Assembly (NCBI RefSeq): GCF_039543525.1 | Contig: NZ_BAABJX010000052.1 | Coordinates: 160,751 to 224,750, forward strand | Length of the DNA stretch: 64,000 nt | Direction: 5' to 3' | DNA from: Algivirga pacifica | Lineage (GTDB): Bacteria > Bacteroidota > Bacteroidia > Cytophagales > Flammeovirgaceae | In this document: positions 41,353 through 49,119 of the stretch, piece after piece | Numbering within the stretch: position 1 is the stretch's first letter | How the letters are laid out: each line of letters begins with the position of its first letter | Position numbers and translations under genes: made by a program | Notes under the pieces: generated by a model | What the model was told of the DNA's origin: nothing | Seen by the model: only the letters and a program-made list of their open reading frames with translations | Database searches by the model: none

Positions 41353-42291
41353 ATGCAAAAACTATTACTTCTATTTTTATTATTGAATGGGTATGTTCTG
41401 TCTGCCCAGACCCTTCCAGATATAAATCAACTTTTATTTCATGATCCACTGAAAAAAGGCCCGACCTATATGAAGGTGGTCAGTACATCCTATGTAGTGG
41501 TGGCTTCAGAGGAAAGGATGTTCTTATTGAATGCCACAGGACAAGCCGTGGATTCTATTATCGTGAATGACTTTAGTCCTTCAGGTACTTTAAATGCGAT
41601 GTTTCCTATGGATACAACTCACGTATTTACATCAACCCAGAAGCATCTACAGAAATGGGAAATACAACGAGATCGATTGGTGTTGGTACACACCTATGAG
41701 ATTGACCGAGCATTTAAAAAGCGATATGGGAAAAAGGATTGGTATATATTGACGCCTTATGGAATGCTTAGTAGAAAGGCTAAAGGTAAGACCGATATTT
41801 GTGCGGAAGGAGTGTATACCTGGTTTGCCAAAAATGGAGAACAATCCGTTATCAAGAGTCATGAGAGACATTGCGAACGATTCTCAGAGGATTTTCCAGC
41901 TTCAGAGGCAATTAGTGTCTATAAACAACAGGTACTGTTGAACTTTCCTTGTTGTAAAGAAGTGGTGTGGATGGATATGAAAAATAATTCTTGGAAAACA
42001 GTGGCTTTTCCTTCTTTAGCAACCAAAGGTAATGTGGAATATATGTTATGGGACCGGTTGGCGTATAGACCTTATTTAGTGAAGGCCAATGCGACAGAAT
42101 CTGTCATCTACAGATTAGATACAGAAAAAGGAGCGTATGAATTAATGACGGAAACTATGGGACAAGTGGTTGGAATTGCTGGTGGAAAAGTATTAACAAA
42201 AATGACTTTTTCAGGGGAGGAAACATATTATTGGTATTTTTGGAAAAAGGAAACAGAACAGCAGGAGCCTACAGAGAAGAGGGAACAGTAA
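41353..42291 (+). CDS. Secreted protein of unknown function
   Basis: The 312-residue protein has a signal peptide (about 1-18, ending LSAQ). The rest alternates short strands with spacing that could form a small beta-propeller (YVVVASEERMFLLNATGQAVDSIIV, LQKWEIQRDRLVLVHTYEI), with a Cys pair near 205 (FPCCKE). It ends in a charged tail. I recognise no family. It is the first of several plus-strand genes; the glgX frame starts 174 bases on. Confidence 0.6.
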   Translation: MQKLLLLFLLLNGYVLSAQTLPDINQLLFHDPLKKGPTYMKVVSTSYVVVASEERMFLLNATGQAVDSIIVNDFSPSGTLNAMFPMDTTHVFTSTQKHLQKWEIQRDRLVLVHTYEIDRAFKKRYGKKDWYILTPYGMLSRKAKGKTDICAEGVYTWFAKNGEQSVIKSHERHCERFSEDFPASEAISVYKQQVLLNFPCCKEVVWMDMKNNSWKTVAFPSLATKGNVEYMLWDRLAYRPYLVKANATESVIYRLDTEKGAYELMTETMGQVVGIAGGKVLTKMTFSGEETYYWYFWKKETEQQEPTEKREQ

Positions 42292-42464
42292 CTGTATTTT
42301 TTGAAATAAGTACGATGCATATAAATTTTACCTATTAGGGGATACACCTTACGTCCTATTCTTCCTTCCTGCCCATTTATGTATTTTGTATTGCGTGACG
42401 TTTGTAGCGTATATTTTTAAGAAACGAACAGACGTCTTTGGCTATAATTAACATTAAACCATAT

Positions 42465-44579
42465 ATGGAAACTATAATAGATTCGGAAGAAATGAAATCA
42501 GTAGAAATCCCAACAGGGCAAATTTTACATGGAACGAGTTATCCCCTAGGGGCTACGGTGCAAAAAAGAGGAACCAACTTCTCCATATTTTCTACTGATG
42601 CGACAAAGGTCGAATTACTTTTTTTTGAAGATAAAGATAGCGTAAAACCTAGTCGGGTGATCACGCTGAACCCCGAAGAAAATAAAACATTCTATTATTG
42701 GCATGTATTTGTAGAAGGCGTAGGGCATGGACAAGTGTATGCGTACAGGGTACATGGGCCATACAATCCAGAGCAAGGTTTATATTTTGATAAAAGTAAG
42801 TTGTTGTTAGACCCTTATGCGAAGGCAATTTATTTGAGTCCTAAGTATAATAGAAAAGCAGCAACTCGCCCCGGCGACAATTCTGCCCATGCTCCTAAAA
42901 GTATTGTAGTGGATGACAATGATTATAGTTGGGAAGGGGATCGCCCACTATATCGTCCTTATGCAAAGACAGTTATTTATGAAATGCATGTGGGAGGTTT
43001 TACTAAGCATGCATCTTCTGGTATATCAGAAGAACTGAAAGGTACGTTTGCCGGCGTAAAAGAGAAAATTCCTTACCTCAAGGAGTTAGGTGTAACTGCT
43101 GTAGAGTTATTACCTGTTCAACAGTTCGATCCTTACGATGCTCCAGAAAATAAAACCAATTATTGGGGGTATAGCCCATTGGGATTTTTTGCACCCCATC
43201 ATGCGTATGGTACGAACCCTGAGGATCCAACTCAGGTGGTTCGTGAGTTTAAGGATATGGTAAAAGCACTGCATAAGGAAGGGATTGAAGTAATTTTGGA
43301 TGTGGTGTATAACCATACGGCAGAGGTACATGCTGAAGGGCCTACTTTATGCTATAGAGGGTTAGCGAATCCTACTTACTATATGCTGGATGAGGAAAAC
43401 CAATATAGGGACTTTACAGGCTGTGGAAATACCTTGAATGCCAATCATTCGATCGTAAGGAGAATGATTATGGATTCTTTACGCTATTGGGTATCGGAAA
43501 TGCACGTAGATGGCTTTCGTTTTGACTTAGCCTCTGTGTTATCAAGAGGAGAAGATGGAGAGCCTTTGAAAAACCCTCCAATTTTATGGGAAATAGAGTC
43601 GGATCCGGTATTGGCAGGGGCCAAGATGATTGCCGAGGCTTGGGATGCTTCAGGTCTTTATCAGGTAGGAAACTTCATTGGAGACAAGTGGAGTGAATGG
43701 AATGGAGTTTTTAGGGATACCATGAGAAGATTCGTAAAAAGTGACGGACACGTAATTCATGATATGATGGATTGTGTTGAAGCCAGTCATAAGATGTATC
43801 ACGCAGAAGGTAGAGATCCTAACCGAAGTATTAATTTTGTGACTTGTCATGATGGTTTTACATTAAATGACTTGGTCAGCTATAACCAGAAGCACAATAT
43901 GGCTAATGGGGAGATGAATAGAGACGGGCATGGTCATAACTTGAGCTGGAACTGTGGTGTAGAAGGCCCAACAGTGAAGCCGGATGTAGAAGTATTGAGA
44001 AAGAGACAAATCAAGAATTTCTTTTGTATGCTATTGCTATCACAAGGAACCCCTATGATTTCGATGGGAGACGAAGTGAGGCGATCACAGCATGGAAATA
44101 ATAATGCTTACTGCCAGGATAATAGTATTGCATGGTTCAATTGGGAAGATGTTGAGCGACACCAGGATTTATATCAGTTTGTGAAAAAACTGATCAAGTT
44201 TAATCTTTCTCATGATGTATTTCAGCGGGAGGTATTCTGGAGTTCCAATGTGCGTAAGCGTTTGCCTATTATTACTTGGCATGGGGCGAAAGACTTTGAT
44301 ACTCCTGATACACATCCAGATAGTAGGAGTATATCTTTTATGTTGACAGATACGGAGTCAAAAGAACAAATATATGTCATGTTGAATGCTTTCTGGGAAT
44401 CTCAGGAATTTGAGGTGCCGGAGCCTTCATTAGATGTGGAGCATACCCATTTCTGTCGTATTATAGATACACATCAAAATGCTCCTTATGATATCCTTGA
44501 TGAACAACAAGCTCCAGTAATTACAGAAAGTACTTATAGAGTAGGACCTCGTTCCATTGTGGTGTTGAAAGCTGTGTAA
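42465..44579 (+). CDS. glgX: Glycogen debranching enzyme GlgX (GH13 isoamylase type)
   Basis: The enzyme hydrolyses alpha-1,6 branches of glycogen limit dextrins. It has an N-terminal CBM48-type domain (about 15-150) and a GH13 barrel with the four conserved regions: DVVYNHTAE, GFRFDLASVLSR (nucleophile Asp), AEAWDASG (acid Glu) and NFVTCHDGFTLNDLVSYN. The frame can be extended to a TTG at 42438, but I chose the ATG at 42465 (704 residues). An ATG at 42492 is also possible. A small unknown gene follows 34 bases later. Confidence 0.93.
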   Translation: METIIDSEEMKSVEIPTGQILHGTSYPLGATVQKRGTNFSIFSTDATKVELLFFEDKDSVKPSRVITLNPEENKTFYYWHVFVEGVGHGQVYAYRVHGPYNPEQGLYFDKSKLLLDPYAKAIYLSPKYNRKAATRPGDNSAHAPKSIVVDDNDYSWEGDRPLYRPYAKTVIYEMHVGGFTKHASSGISEELKGTFAGVKEKIPYLKELGVTAVELLPVQQFDPYDAPENKTNYWGYSPLGFFAPHHAYGTNPEDPTQVVREFKDMVKALHKEGIEVILDVVYNHTAEVHAEGPTLCYRGLANPTYYMLDEENQYRDFTGCGNTLNANHSIVRRMIMDSLRYWVSEMHVDGFRFDLASVLSRGEDGEPLKNPPILWEIESDPVLAGAKMIAEAWDASGLYQVGNFIGDKWSEWNGVFRDTMRRFVKSDGHVIHDMMDCVEASHKMYHAEGRDPNRSINFVTCHDGFTLNDLVSYNQKHNMANGEMNRDGHGHNLSWNCGVEGPTVKPDVEVLRKRQIKNFFCMLLLSQGTPMISMGDEVRRSQHGNNNAYCQDNSIAWFNWEDVERHQDLYQFVKKLIKFNLSHDVFQREVFWSSNVRKRLPIITWHGAKDFDTPDTHPDSRSISFMLTDTESKEQIYVMLNAFWESQEFEVPEPSLDVEHTHFCRIIDTHQNAPYDILDEQQAPVITESTYRVGPRSIVVLKAV

Positions 44580-44613
44580 AGAAATTAACTGCTTATCAAC
44601 TGAAGGAATTTAT

Positions 44614-45015
44614 ATGCTAGATAGAGATCAACAAAATAACCCAAAAGGTACTGGGATGGAAGCTATAGCTTTTTCTCAGTACCAACCAGAGCTTACGATT
44701 AATGCAGTGGGGTGTGAAGAAGGGGTTCCAGTGACGGCTTATGTAGAACTGTCTATGATCGTAAAAGGAGGACTGGTGAGTGTGTTGTTATCAGCGCCAG
44801 TCATTATGGATGAAAAGCAACGAATAGAACTATATATCAGTAAATACATTATACTACAAGGGCAGGAGTCTCGTAGTTGGAGTGGAAAAGTTGATATGGG
44901 AATTTTAGAGCCAGGGCGGTATGAAGTAGTGATCTATTTGCAAGAATGGAAACAAGGGGAACAAAGGCCTAAGGATTATCAGTTGGATCAGGTATTCATT
45001 TTGGATGCGGAATGA
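44614..45015 (+). CDS. Hypothetical protein downstream of glgX
   Basis: The 133-residue soluble protein has no signal peptide and reads like a single beta-sandwich (AYVELSMIVKGGLVSVLLSAPVIM, GKVDMGILEPGRYEVVIYLQEW). The close spacing to glgX suggests co-transcription and perhaps a carbohydrate-related role, but I recognise no family. Confidence 0.55.
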   Translation: MLDRDQQNNPKGTGMEAIAFSQYQPELTINAVGCEEGVPVTAYVELSMIVKGGLVSVLLSAPVIMDEKQRIELYISKYIILQGQESRSWSGKVDMGILEPGRYEVVIYLQEWKQGEQRPKDYQLDQVFILDAE

Positions 45016-45071
45016 TTAATCAGGCGTTATGTATTGAGCCTTTATATTGTGATAATGACGAATGTAAATTA

Positions 45072-45100
45072 TTGCAGTATAAAGGCTTTTATTATTTTTG
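45072..45100 (+). promoter_or_regulatory. Promoter of dtd
   Basis: TTG at 45072-45074, an 18-base spacer and TATTTTTG at 45093-45100, 43 bases before the dtd start. Confidence 0.55.
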
Positions 45101-45142
45101 TGCTTTCGGGTATTTTTTAATTAAACTGACTATTTGGAATAG

Positions 45143-45595
45143 ATGATTGCAGTAATTCAAAGAGTAGGTAAGTCACAGGTAAGTATTGATGGTGAAGTTG
45201 TTGGTAGGGTAGATAAGGGTTTAAATGTACTTTTAGGTGTAGGGCATGAAGATACAGCAGAAGATGTACAATGGCTAGCAAATAAGATTGTCAATATGAG
45301 AATCTTTGGTGATGAAGAGGATAAGATGAATCTTTCTATTAAAGATGTAGGAGGTGATATCCTATTGATTAGTCAGTTTACGTTGCATGCCAGTACAAAA
45401 AAAGGAAATCGTCCATCTTATATTGATGCAGCGAAGCCAGATAGAGCAATTCCTTTATATGAACAGATGAAGGATACTTTAGAGGAATTATTGGGTAGAA
45501 AGGTGGAAACAGGAGAATTTGGAGCAGATATGCAGGTAGAAATCATGAATGATGGACCGGTGACGATACTTGTAGATACCAAAAATAAGCGATAA
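45143..45595 (+). CDS. dtd: D-aminoacyl-tRNA deacylase
   Basis: The enzyme removes D-amino acids, and Gly mischarged on tRNA-Ala, from tRNA. The 150-residue product is the full family length and has both signature motifs: SQFTL (residues 77-81) and the cross-subunit Gly-cisPro-type NDGPVTI near the C-terminus. RVGKSQVSIDGEVVGRVDKGLNVLLGV at the start is typical. It has its own promoter and occupies the place where rpsC is normally found upstream of rplP. Confidence 0.95.
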   Translation: MIAVIQRVGKSQVSIDGEVVGRVDKGLNVLLGVGHEDTAEDVQWLANKIVNMRIFGDEEDKMNLSIKDVGGDILLISQFTLHASTKKGNRPSYIDAAKPDRAIPLYEQMKDTLEELLGRKVETGEFGADMQVEIMNDGPVTILVDTKNKR

Positions 45596-45738
45596 AGAGG
45601 GTGCTTTGGTGAATAAGCGTTAAGGGGTTGAATTATTCAGAGGTCAAATAGTGTTTTTCAAATGATTTCGCAGTAACATGCAAATGGAACGCATTGCAGG
45701 GAGGTAGTGAGAAAATATAGAAATATTTCTCTAAATCT

Positions 45739-45768
45739 TTGTATTACAAAGAAAAGGGTGTACCTTTG
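45739..45768 (+). promoter_or_regulatory. Consensus promoter of the candidate RNA at 45771
   Basis: TTG (45739-45741), a 19-base spacer and TACCTTTG (45761-45768) form one of the best matches to the Bacteroidota consensus in the window. The expected start of transcription coincides with the 5' end of the first stem of the predicted RNA. Confidence 0.75.
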
Positions 45769-45770
45769 CA

Positions 45771-45873
45771 ATCCCATTACGAGGGAAACTGTGTTTATCT
45801 GACATGAACATAAGTCCCAAACAAGAAATCTGAGTAGTAGAATTATTTGTTGGACCCTCATAGGGATGTTTTT
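45771..45873 (+). ncRNA. Candidate structured RNA with a three-way junction
   Basis: About 103 bases fold into a closing helix P1 (AUCCC 45771-45775 with GGGAU 45863-45867, internal loop, GAGGG 45781-45785 with CCCUC 45855-45859), P2 (UGUUUAU 45792-45798 with AUGAACA 45804-45810, loop CUGAC) and P3 (GUCC..AACAA 45814-45824 with UUGUUGGAC 45847-45855, with a 2-base bulge). P1 is followed by G then five U, as in a terminator. P1 and P3 compete for one base at 45855. It could be a stand-alone small RNA or a leader of the ribosomal operon. I recognise no known family. Confidence 0.55.
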
Positions 45874-45894
45874 GTGTATAGAGCAAAAACGATA

Positions 45895-45943
45895 TTAGCT
45901 GTGCGCTATTTTGTAGAGTATTTTTGCGCCGGAACGGTTCCGG
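45895..45943 (+). promoter_or_regulatory. rplP operon promoter and 5'-end hairpin
   Basis: TATTTTTG at 45919-45926, with a weak TTA 21 bases before it, is a second promoter. The perfect palindrome CCGGAAC-G-GTTCCGG at 45929-45943 falls at the predicted transcript start, 23 bases before the rplP start codon. It may protect the 5' end or act as a regulatory hairpin or operator. Confidence 0.5.
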
Positions 45944-45966
45944 TGTTTGTTAAATAGATTTTTGTC

Positions 45967-46386
45967 ATGTTACAGCCGAAACGAGTAAAGTACAGAAAGA
46001 GACAAAAAGGAAGAGTGAGAGGTGTTGCTCAAAGAGGACACACGATTTCTTTTGGTAGCTTCGGTCTGAAAGCTTTGGAGTCTGGATGGATCACATCAAG
46101 ACAAATTGAAGCTGCGCGTATTGCGATTAACAGAGCGATGAAAAGGGAAGGACAGGTTTGGATCCGTATTTTCCCTGATAAACCAGTAACATCGAAGCCT
46201 GCAGAGGTTCGTATGGGTAAAGGTAAAGGTGCTCCTTCATATTGGGTAGCAACAGTGAAGCCAGGAACAATCCTATTCGAGTCTGATGGGGTATCTCTAG
46301 ATAGAGCTCAGGAGTCGATGAGACTTGCTGCTCAAAAGCTTCCTATCAGCGTGAAATTTGTGGTTAGACCAGATTACGTAGGATAA
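45967..46386 (+). CDS. rplP: 50S ribosomal protein L16
   Basis: The 139-residue protein begins MLQPKRVKYRKRQKGRVRG and carries the L16 hallmarks RIFPDKPVTSKPAEVRMGKGKG and YWVATVKPG. L16 helps form the A-site side of the large subunit. It is the first gene of the cluster here, although in most bacteria it follows rpsC in the S10 operon. The next gene follows after 5 bases. Confidence 0.97.
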   Translation: MLQPKRVKYRKRQKGRVRGVAQRGHTISFGSFGLKALESGWITSRQIEAARIAINRAMKREGQVWIRIFPDKPVTSKPAEVRMGKGKGAPSYWVATVKPGTILFESDGVSLDRAQESMRLAAQKLPISVKFVVRPDYVG

Positions 46387-46391
46387 TCATC

Positions 46392-46715
46392 ATGAAGACT
46401 AAAGAATTAAAAGAGCAAATCAAGAAGATGTCCGCAGAGGAGTTGAATGCAGAGCTTGCAGCTTCTCAAAAGCAGTTGGACGAGTTGGAATTCGCTCATG
46501 CTGTAAATCCGATTGAGAATCCGATGCAAATCAGATCTCTAAGAAGAAAAGTTGCTTCACTGAAGACAGAGCTTCACGTGAAAGTTACAGCTGAGTTGGA
46601 GGACAAGGTGAAAGCAGAGGGCGTTACTCGCGAAACAGTGAGTGAGTTTCTACAGAAAAACAAGTTTGCAGCTCCTGTGAACAAGAAAATGGTTCTAAGA
46701 GCAATTAGCAAATAA
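46392..46715 (+). CDS. rpmC: 50S ribosomal protein L29 with C-terminal extension
   Basis: The first ~65 residues form the two-helix L29 fold (MKTKELKEQIKKMSAEELNAEL, NPMQIRSLRRKVASLKTEL), which sits by the peptide exit tunnel. The product is 107 residues long against a usual 60-70. The additional C-terminal ~40 residues (VTAELEDKVKAEGVTRETVSEFLQ, then PVNKKMVLRAISK) look helical and basic. The frame is uninterrupted and the next gene starts 19 bases later, so the extension appears genuine. Confidence 0.93.
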   Translation: MKTKELKEQIKKMSAEELNAELAASQKQLDELEFAHAVNPIENPMQIRSLRRKVASLKTELHVKVTAELEDKVKAEGVTRETVSEFLQKNKFAAPVNKKMVLRAISK

Positions 46716-46734
46716 TTAAAAGAGCTGATTTAAG

Positions 46735-46989
46735 ATGCAAAGAAATTTCAGAAAAGAACGTACCGGTGTGGTAGTGAGCAACAAAATGGATAGCTCTATT
46801 GTAGTAGCTGTTGAGACTCGCCAGAAGCACCCTATCTACGGAAAATTCGTGAAGCATACTTCAAAGTTCATGGCGCACGACGCCAAAAACGAATGTAACA
46901 TCGGTGATACCGTGAAGATCATGGAAACTCGTCCTCTTTCGAAGAGAAAGAGATGGAGACTGGTGGAAATCGTTGAGAAAGCGAAGTAA
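46735..46989 (+). CDS. rpsQ: 30S ribosomal protein S17
   Basis: The 84-residue protein has the S17 OB fold: RTGVVVSNKMDSSIVVAVETRQKHPIYGKFV and the end IMETRPLSKRKRWRLVEI. S17 binds 16S rRNA early in assembly. Normal length and operon position. Confidence 0.97.
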   Translation: MQRNFRKERTGVVVSNKMDSSIVVAVETRQKHPIYGKFVKHTSKFMAHDAKNECNIGDTVKIMETRPLSKRKRWRLVEIVEKAK

Positions 46990-47045
46990 TTGCTCGATAT
47001 AAACTATTTGGTTAGACATCATAAAATCCTAATAAGGATCATACA

Positions 47046-47414
47046 ATGATACAACAAGAATCTAGACTGAACGTGGCGGATAACTCAGGTGCAAAAGAAG
47101 TGCTGTGTATCCGTGTACTGGGAGGTACTAAAAAACGCTACGCGACTGTAGGTGACAAGATTGTTGTTACTGTGAAGTCGGCCCTACCTTCAGGAAACGT
47201 GAAAAAAGGTACAGTTTCTAAAGCTGTAGTGGTAAGAACTAAGAAAGAAGTTAGAAGAAAAGATGGTTCTTACATCCGTTTCGAAGATAATGCGGCGGTA
47301 CTTTTAAATACAAATGACGAGCCAAGAGGTACGCGTGTATTTGGCCCAGTTGCGAGAGAGCTGCGTGAAAAGCAGTTTATGAAGATTGTTTCACTAGCAC
47401 CAGAAGTGCTATAA
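47046..47414 (+). CDS. rplN: 50S ribosomal protein L14
   Basis: The 122-residue protein begins MIQQESRLNVADNSGAKEVLCIRVLGG, the L14 signature, and ends ELREKQFMKIVSLAPEVL. It contacts the 30S subunit at bridge B8. Exact family length. Confidence 0.97.
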   Translation: MIQQESRLNVADNSGAKEVLCIRVLGGTKKRYATVGDKIVVTVKSALPSGNVKKGTVSKAVVVRTKKEVRRKDGSYIRFEDNAAVLLNTNDEPRGTRVFGPVARELREKQFMKIVSLAPEVL

Positions 47415-47431
47415 CTTGATTCATAAGAGAC

Positions 47432-47749
47432 ATGAAATTTCATATCAAGAAAGGAGATAAAGTAACGGTTACTTCAGGAAACCACAAAGGCCAAGAAGGC
47501 GTGGTACTGAAAATGGACCGTGAAAAACAAAGAGCTACCGTTGAAGGTGTAAACCTTGTAACGAAGCACATTAAGCCTACAGCTGAAAAGCCAGAAGGTG
47601 GTGTGGAGAAAAAAGAAGCACCGATTCACATTTCTAACCTAGCGTTGATCGATCCTAAAACAGGAGAGCAAACTAAGGTTGGTCGCAAGCAAGATGCTGA
47701 AGGCAAGCTGAAAAGATATTCTAAGAAAACTGGAGAATTCATAGACTGA
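47432..47749 (+). CDS. rplX: 50S ribosomal protein L24
   Basis: The 105-residue protein has the KOW motif KGDKVTVTSGNHKGQEGVVLKM near its start and VEGVNLVTKHIKPT. L24 initiates large-subunit assembly. Its TGA stop overlaps the rplE ATG by one base, which suggests translational coupling. Confidence 0.97.
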   Translation: MKFHIKKGDKVTVTSGNHKGQEGVVLKMDREKQRATVEGVNLVTKHIKPTAEKPEGGVEKKEAPIHISNLALIDPKTGEQTKVGRKQDAEGKLKRYSKKTGEFID

Positions 47750-48294
47750 TGGCAAATCCAACAAGACTTAAGAATAAATATAAAGAAGAGATCGTGCCAG
47801 CTTTGATGGAACGCTTTCAGTATAAAACTGTTATGCAAGTTCCTAAGCTACAGAAAATCGTTATCAACCGTGGTATGGGTGATGCGGTAGCCGATAAGAA
47901 GTTGATCGATACAGGAGTTGAAGAACTTTCTGTAATTGCAGGTCAAAAGGCGGTTCCAACTATCGCGAAAAAGTCGATTGCGAACTTTAAGTTGAGAGAC
48001 GGAATGCCAATTGGTGCGAGAGTTACCCTTAGAGGGGAGAGAATGTACGAATTCCTGGACAGGCTGATTACTATTGCTCTGCCACGTGAAAGAGACTTCC
48101 AAGGTATCAAGACCAAGTTGGACGGTAGAGGGAATTACACTTTGGGATTGAAAGAGCAAATCATCTTCCCAGAGATCTCAATCGAAAAAGTGAAGAAAGT
48201 GACCGGTATGGACATTACATTCACTACTTCAGCCAACACGGACGAGGAAGCATTTGAGCTTCTTAAGCAGTTTGGAATGCCTTTTAAGAAATAA
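47749..48294 (+). CDS. rplE: 50S ribosomal protein L5
   Basis: The 181-residue protein shows the L5 segments VPKLQKIVINRGMGDAVADKK, FKLRDGMPIGARVTLRG and GMDITFTTSANTDEEA. L5 binds 5S rRNA in the central protuberance. Its start overlaps the stop of rplX. Confidence 0.97.
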   Translation: MANPTRLKNKYKEEIVPALMERFQYKTVMQVPKLQKIVINRGMGDAVADKKLIDTGVEELSVIAGQKAVPTIAKKSIANFKLRDGMPIGARVTLRGERMYEFLDRLITIALPRERDFQGIKTKLDGRGNYTLGLKEQIIFPEISIEKVKKVTGMDITFTTSANTDEEAFELLKQFGMPFKK

Positions 48295-48310
48295 AAAACT
48301 TAGATACACA

Positions 48311-48580
48311 ATGGCAAGAGAAGCAGTAAAAGCTAGAGAAAGAAAAAGAGAGCGCATGGTGGCAAAATATGCCGAAAAAAGAAAAGCGCTTAAAGAAGCT
48401 GGTGATTGGGTAGCGCTAGATAAACTACCTAAGAACGCCTCTCCAGTTCGTTTGCACAATCGTTGTAAATTGACTGGTCGTCCAAAAGGATACATGAGAA
48501 AATTCGGTATCTCTAGGGTGACTTTCAGAGAGATGGCTTCCGCTGGTAAAATTCCTGGCGTAACTAAAGCAAGCTGGTAA
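48311..48580 (+). CDS. rpsN: 30S ribosomal protein S14, zinc-free form
   Basis: The 89-residue protein is the long S14 type with LHNRCKLTGRPKGYMRKFGISRVTFREMA but without the CxxC...CxxC zinc ribbon. I chose the ATG at 48311 (MAREAVKAR) after a 16-base spacer; the frame is open further upstream into rplE but that start would overlap rplE by 41 bases. Confidence 0.95.
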   Translation: MAREAVKARERKRERMVAKYAEKRKALKEAGDWVALDKLPKNASPVRLHNRCKLTGRPKGYMRKFGISRVTFREMASAGKIPGVTKASW

Positions 48581-48604
48581 GATTTAATCATTTGAGGGAC
48601 ATTC

Positions 48605-48623
48605 ACGCGCACATCGTGTGTGT
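48605..48623 (+). promoter_or_regulatory. Hairpin in the rpsN-rpsH spacer
   Basis: ACGCGCAC and GTGTGTGT pair over 8 bp with two G-U pairs around an AUC loop, 16 bases before the rpsH start. S8, the product of rpsH, is the translational regulator of the spc operon in enterobacteria, so a regulatory role is conceivable (inference). Confidence 0.45.
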
Positions 48624-48639
48624 AAAAATATTAAGATAA

Positions 48640-49035
48640 ATGGATCCGATAGCAGATTACCTGACAAGACTTAGAAACGCTATCCGCGCTAACAAAAGGA
48701 TCGTGGAAGTGCCTGCGTCTAACTTAAAGAAGCAAATGACTAAAGTGCTTCATGACAAAGGGTTTATCCAAGGATATAAGTTTGAGGATGGTGTGAACAC
48801 TCAGGGTGTTATTAAAATTGCATTGAAATACAACCCTGCAACAAAGCAACCTGCTCTAGTAAGTCTTGAGAGAGTTTCTCGTCCAGGTCTAAGAAAATAT
48901 ACGAAGGCATCTGATATGCCTCGCGTATTGAATGGCTTGGGTGTAGCGATTTTGTCAACATCGAGAGGTGTTATGACTGACAAAGAAGCAAAAGAGCTTA
49001 ACGTAGGTGGTGAAGTTCTTTGCTACGTATACTAG
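48640..49035 (+). CDS. rpsH: 30S ribosomal protein S8
   Basis: The 131-residue protein begins MDPIADYLTRLRNAI and ends in the S8 motif STSRGVMTDKEAKELNVGGEVLCYVY. S8 binds helix 21 of 16S rRNA. The start codon follows a small hairpin. Confidence 0.97.
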   Translation: MDPIADYLTRLRNAIRANKRIVEVPASNLKKQMTKVLHDKGFIQGYKFEDGVNTQGVIKIALKYNPATKQPALVSLERVSRPGLRKYTKASDMPRVLNGLGVAILSTSRGVMTDKEAKELNVGGEVLCYVY

Positions 49036-49052
49036 TCGGTATACGTCACAAG

Positions 49053-49097
49053 TATTTTTGTTTAAAATAGCTGACCGCTTCAGCATCTTGCTGAAGC
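49053..49097 (+). promoter_or_regulatory. Possible internal promoter and leader hairpin of rplF
   Basis: TATTTTTG (49053-49060) fits the -7 element, though without a TTG at the right distance. It is followed by a perfect 9-bp hairpin with a TCT loop, GCTTCAGCA/TGCTGAAGC (49077-49097), 22 bases before the rplF start. Confidence 0.45.
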
Positions 49098-49119
49098 CTT
49101 AAGCGAAAATGGAAGACAA

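Noticed and set aside
42438..42464. TTG start for glgX
   Set aside because: An ATG at 42465 lies 27 bases downstream and leaves the conserved domains intact; the extra residues match nothing known.
45658..45861. 67-codon minus-strand open frame before rplP
   Set aside because: It crosses the promoter and structured RNA, has no recognisable product and is likely chance.
45771..45873. Hammerhead ribozyme or SRP RNA as identity of the three-way-junction RNA
   Set aside because: The hammerhead core CUGANGA...GAAA arrangement is absent, and no GGAA-tetraloop with the SRP helix 8 consensus is present.
48254..48310. Upstream start for rpsN
   Set aside because: It would overlap rplE by 41 bases and add 19 residues foreign to S14.
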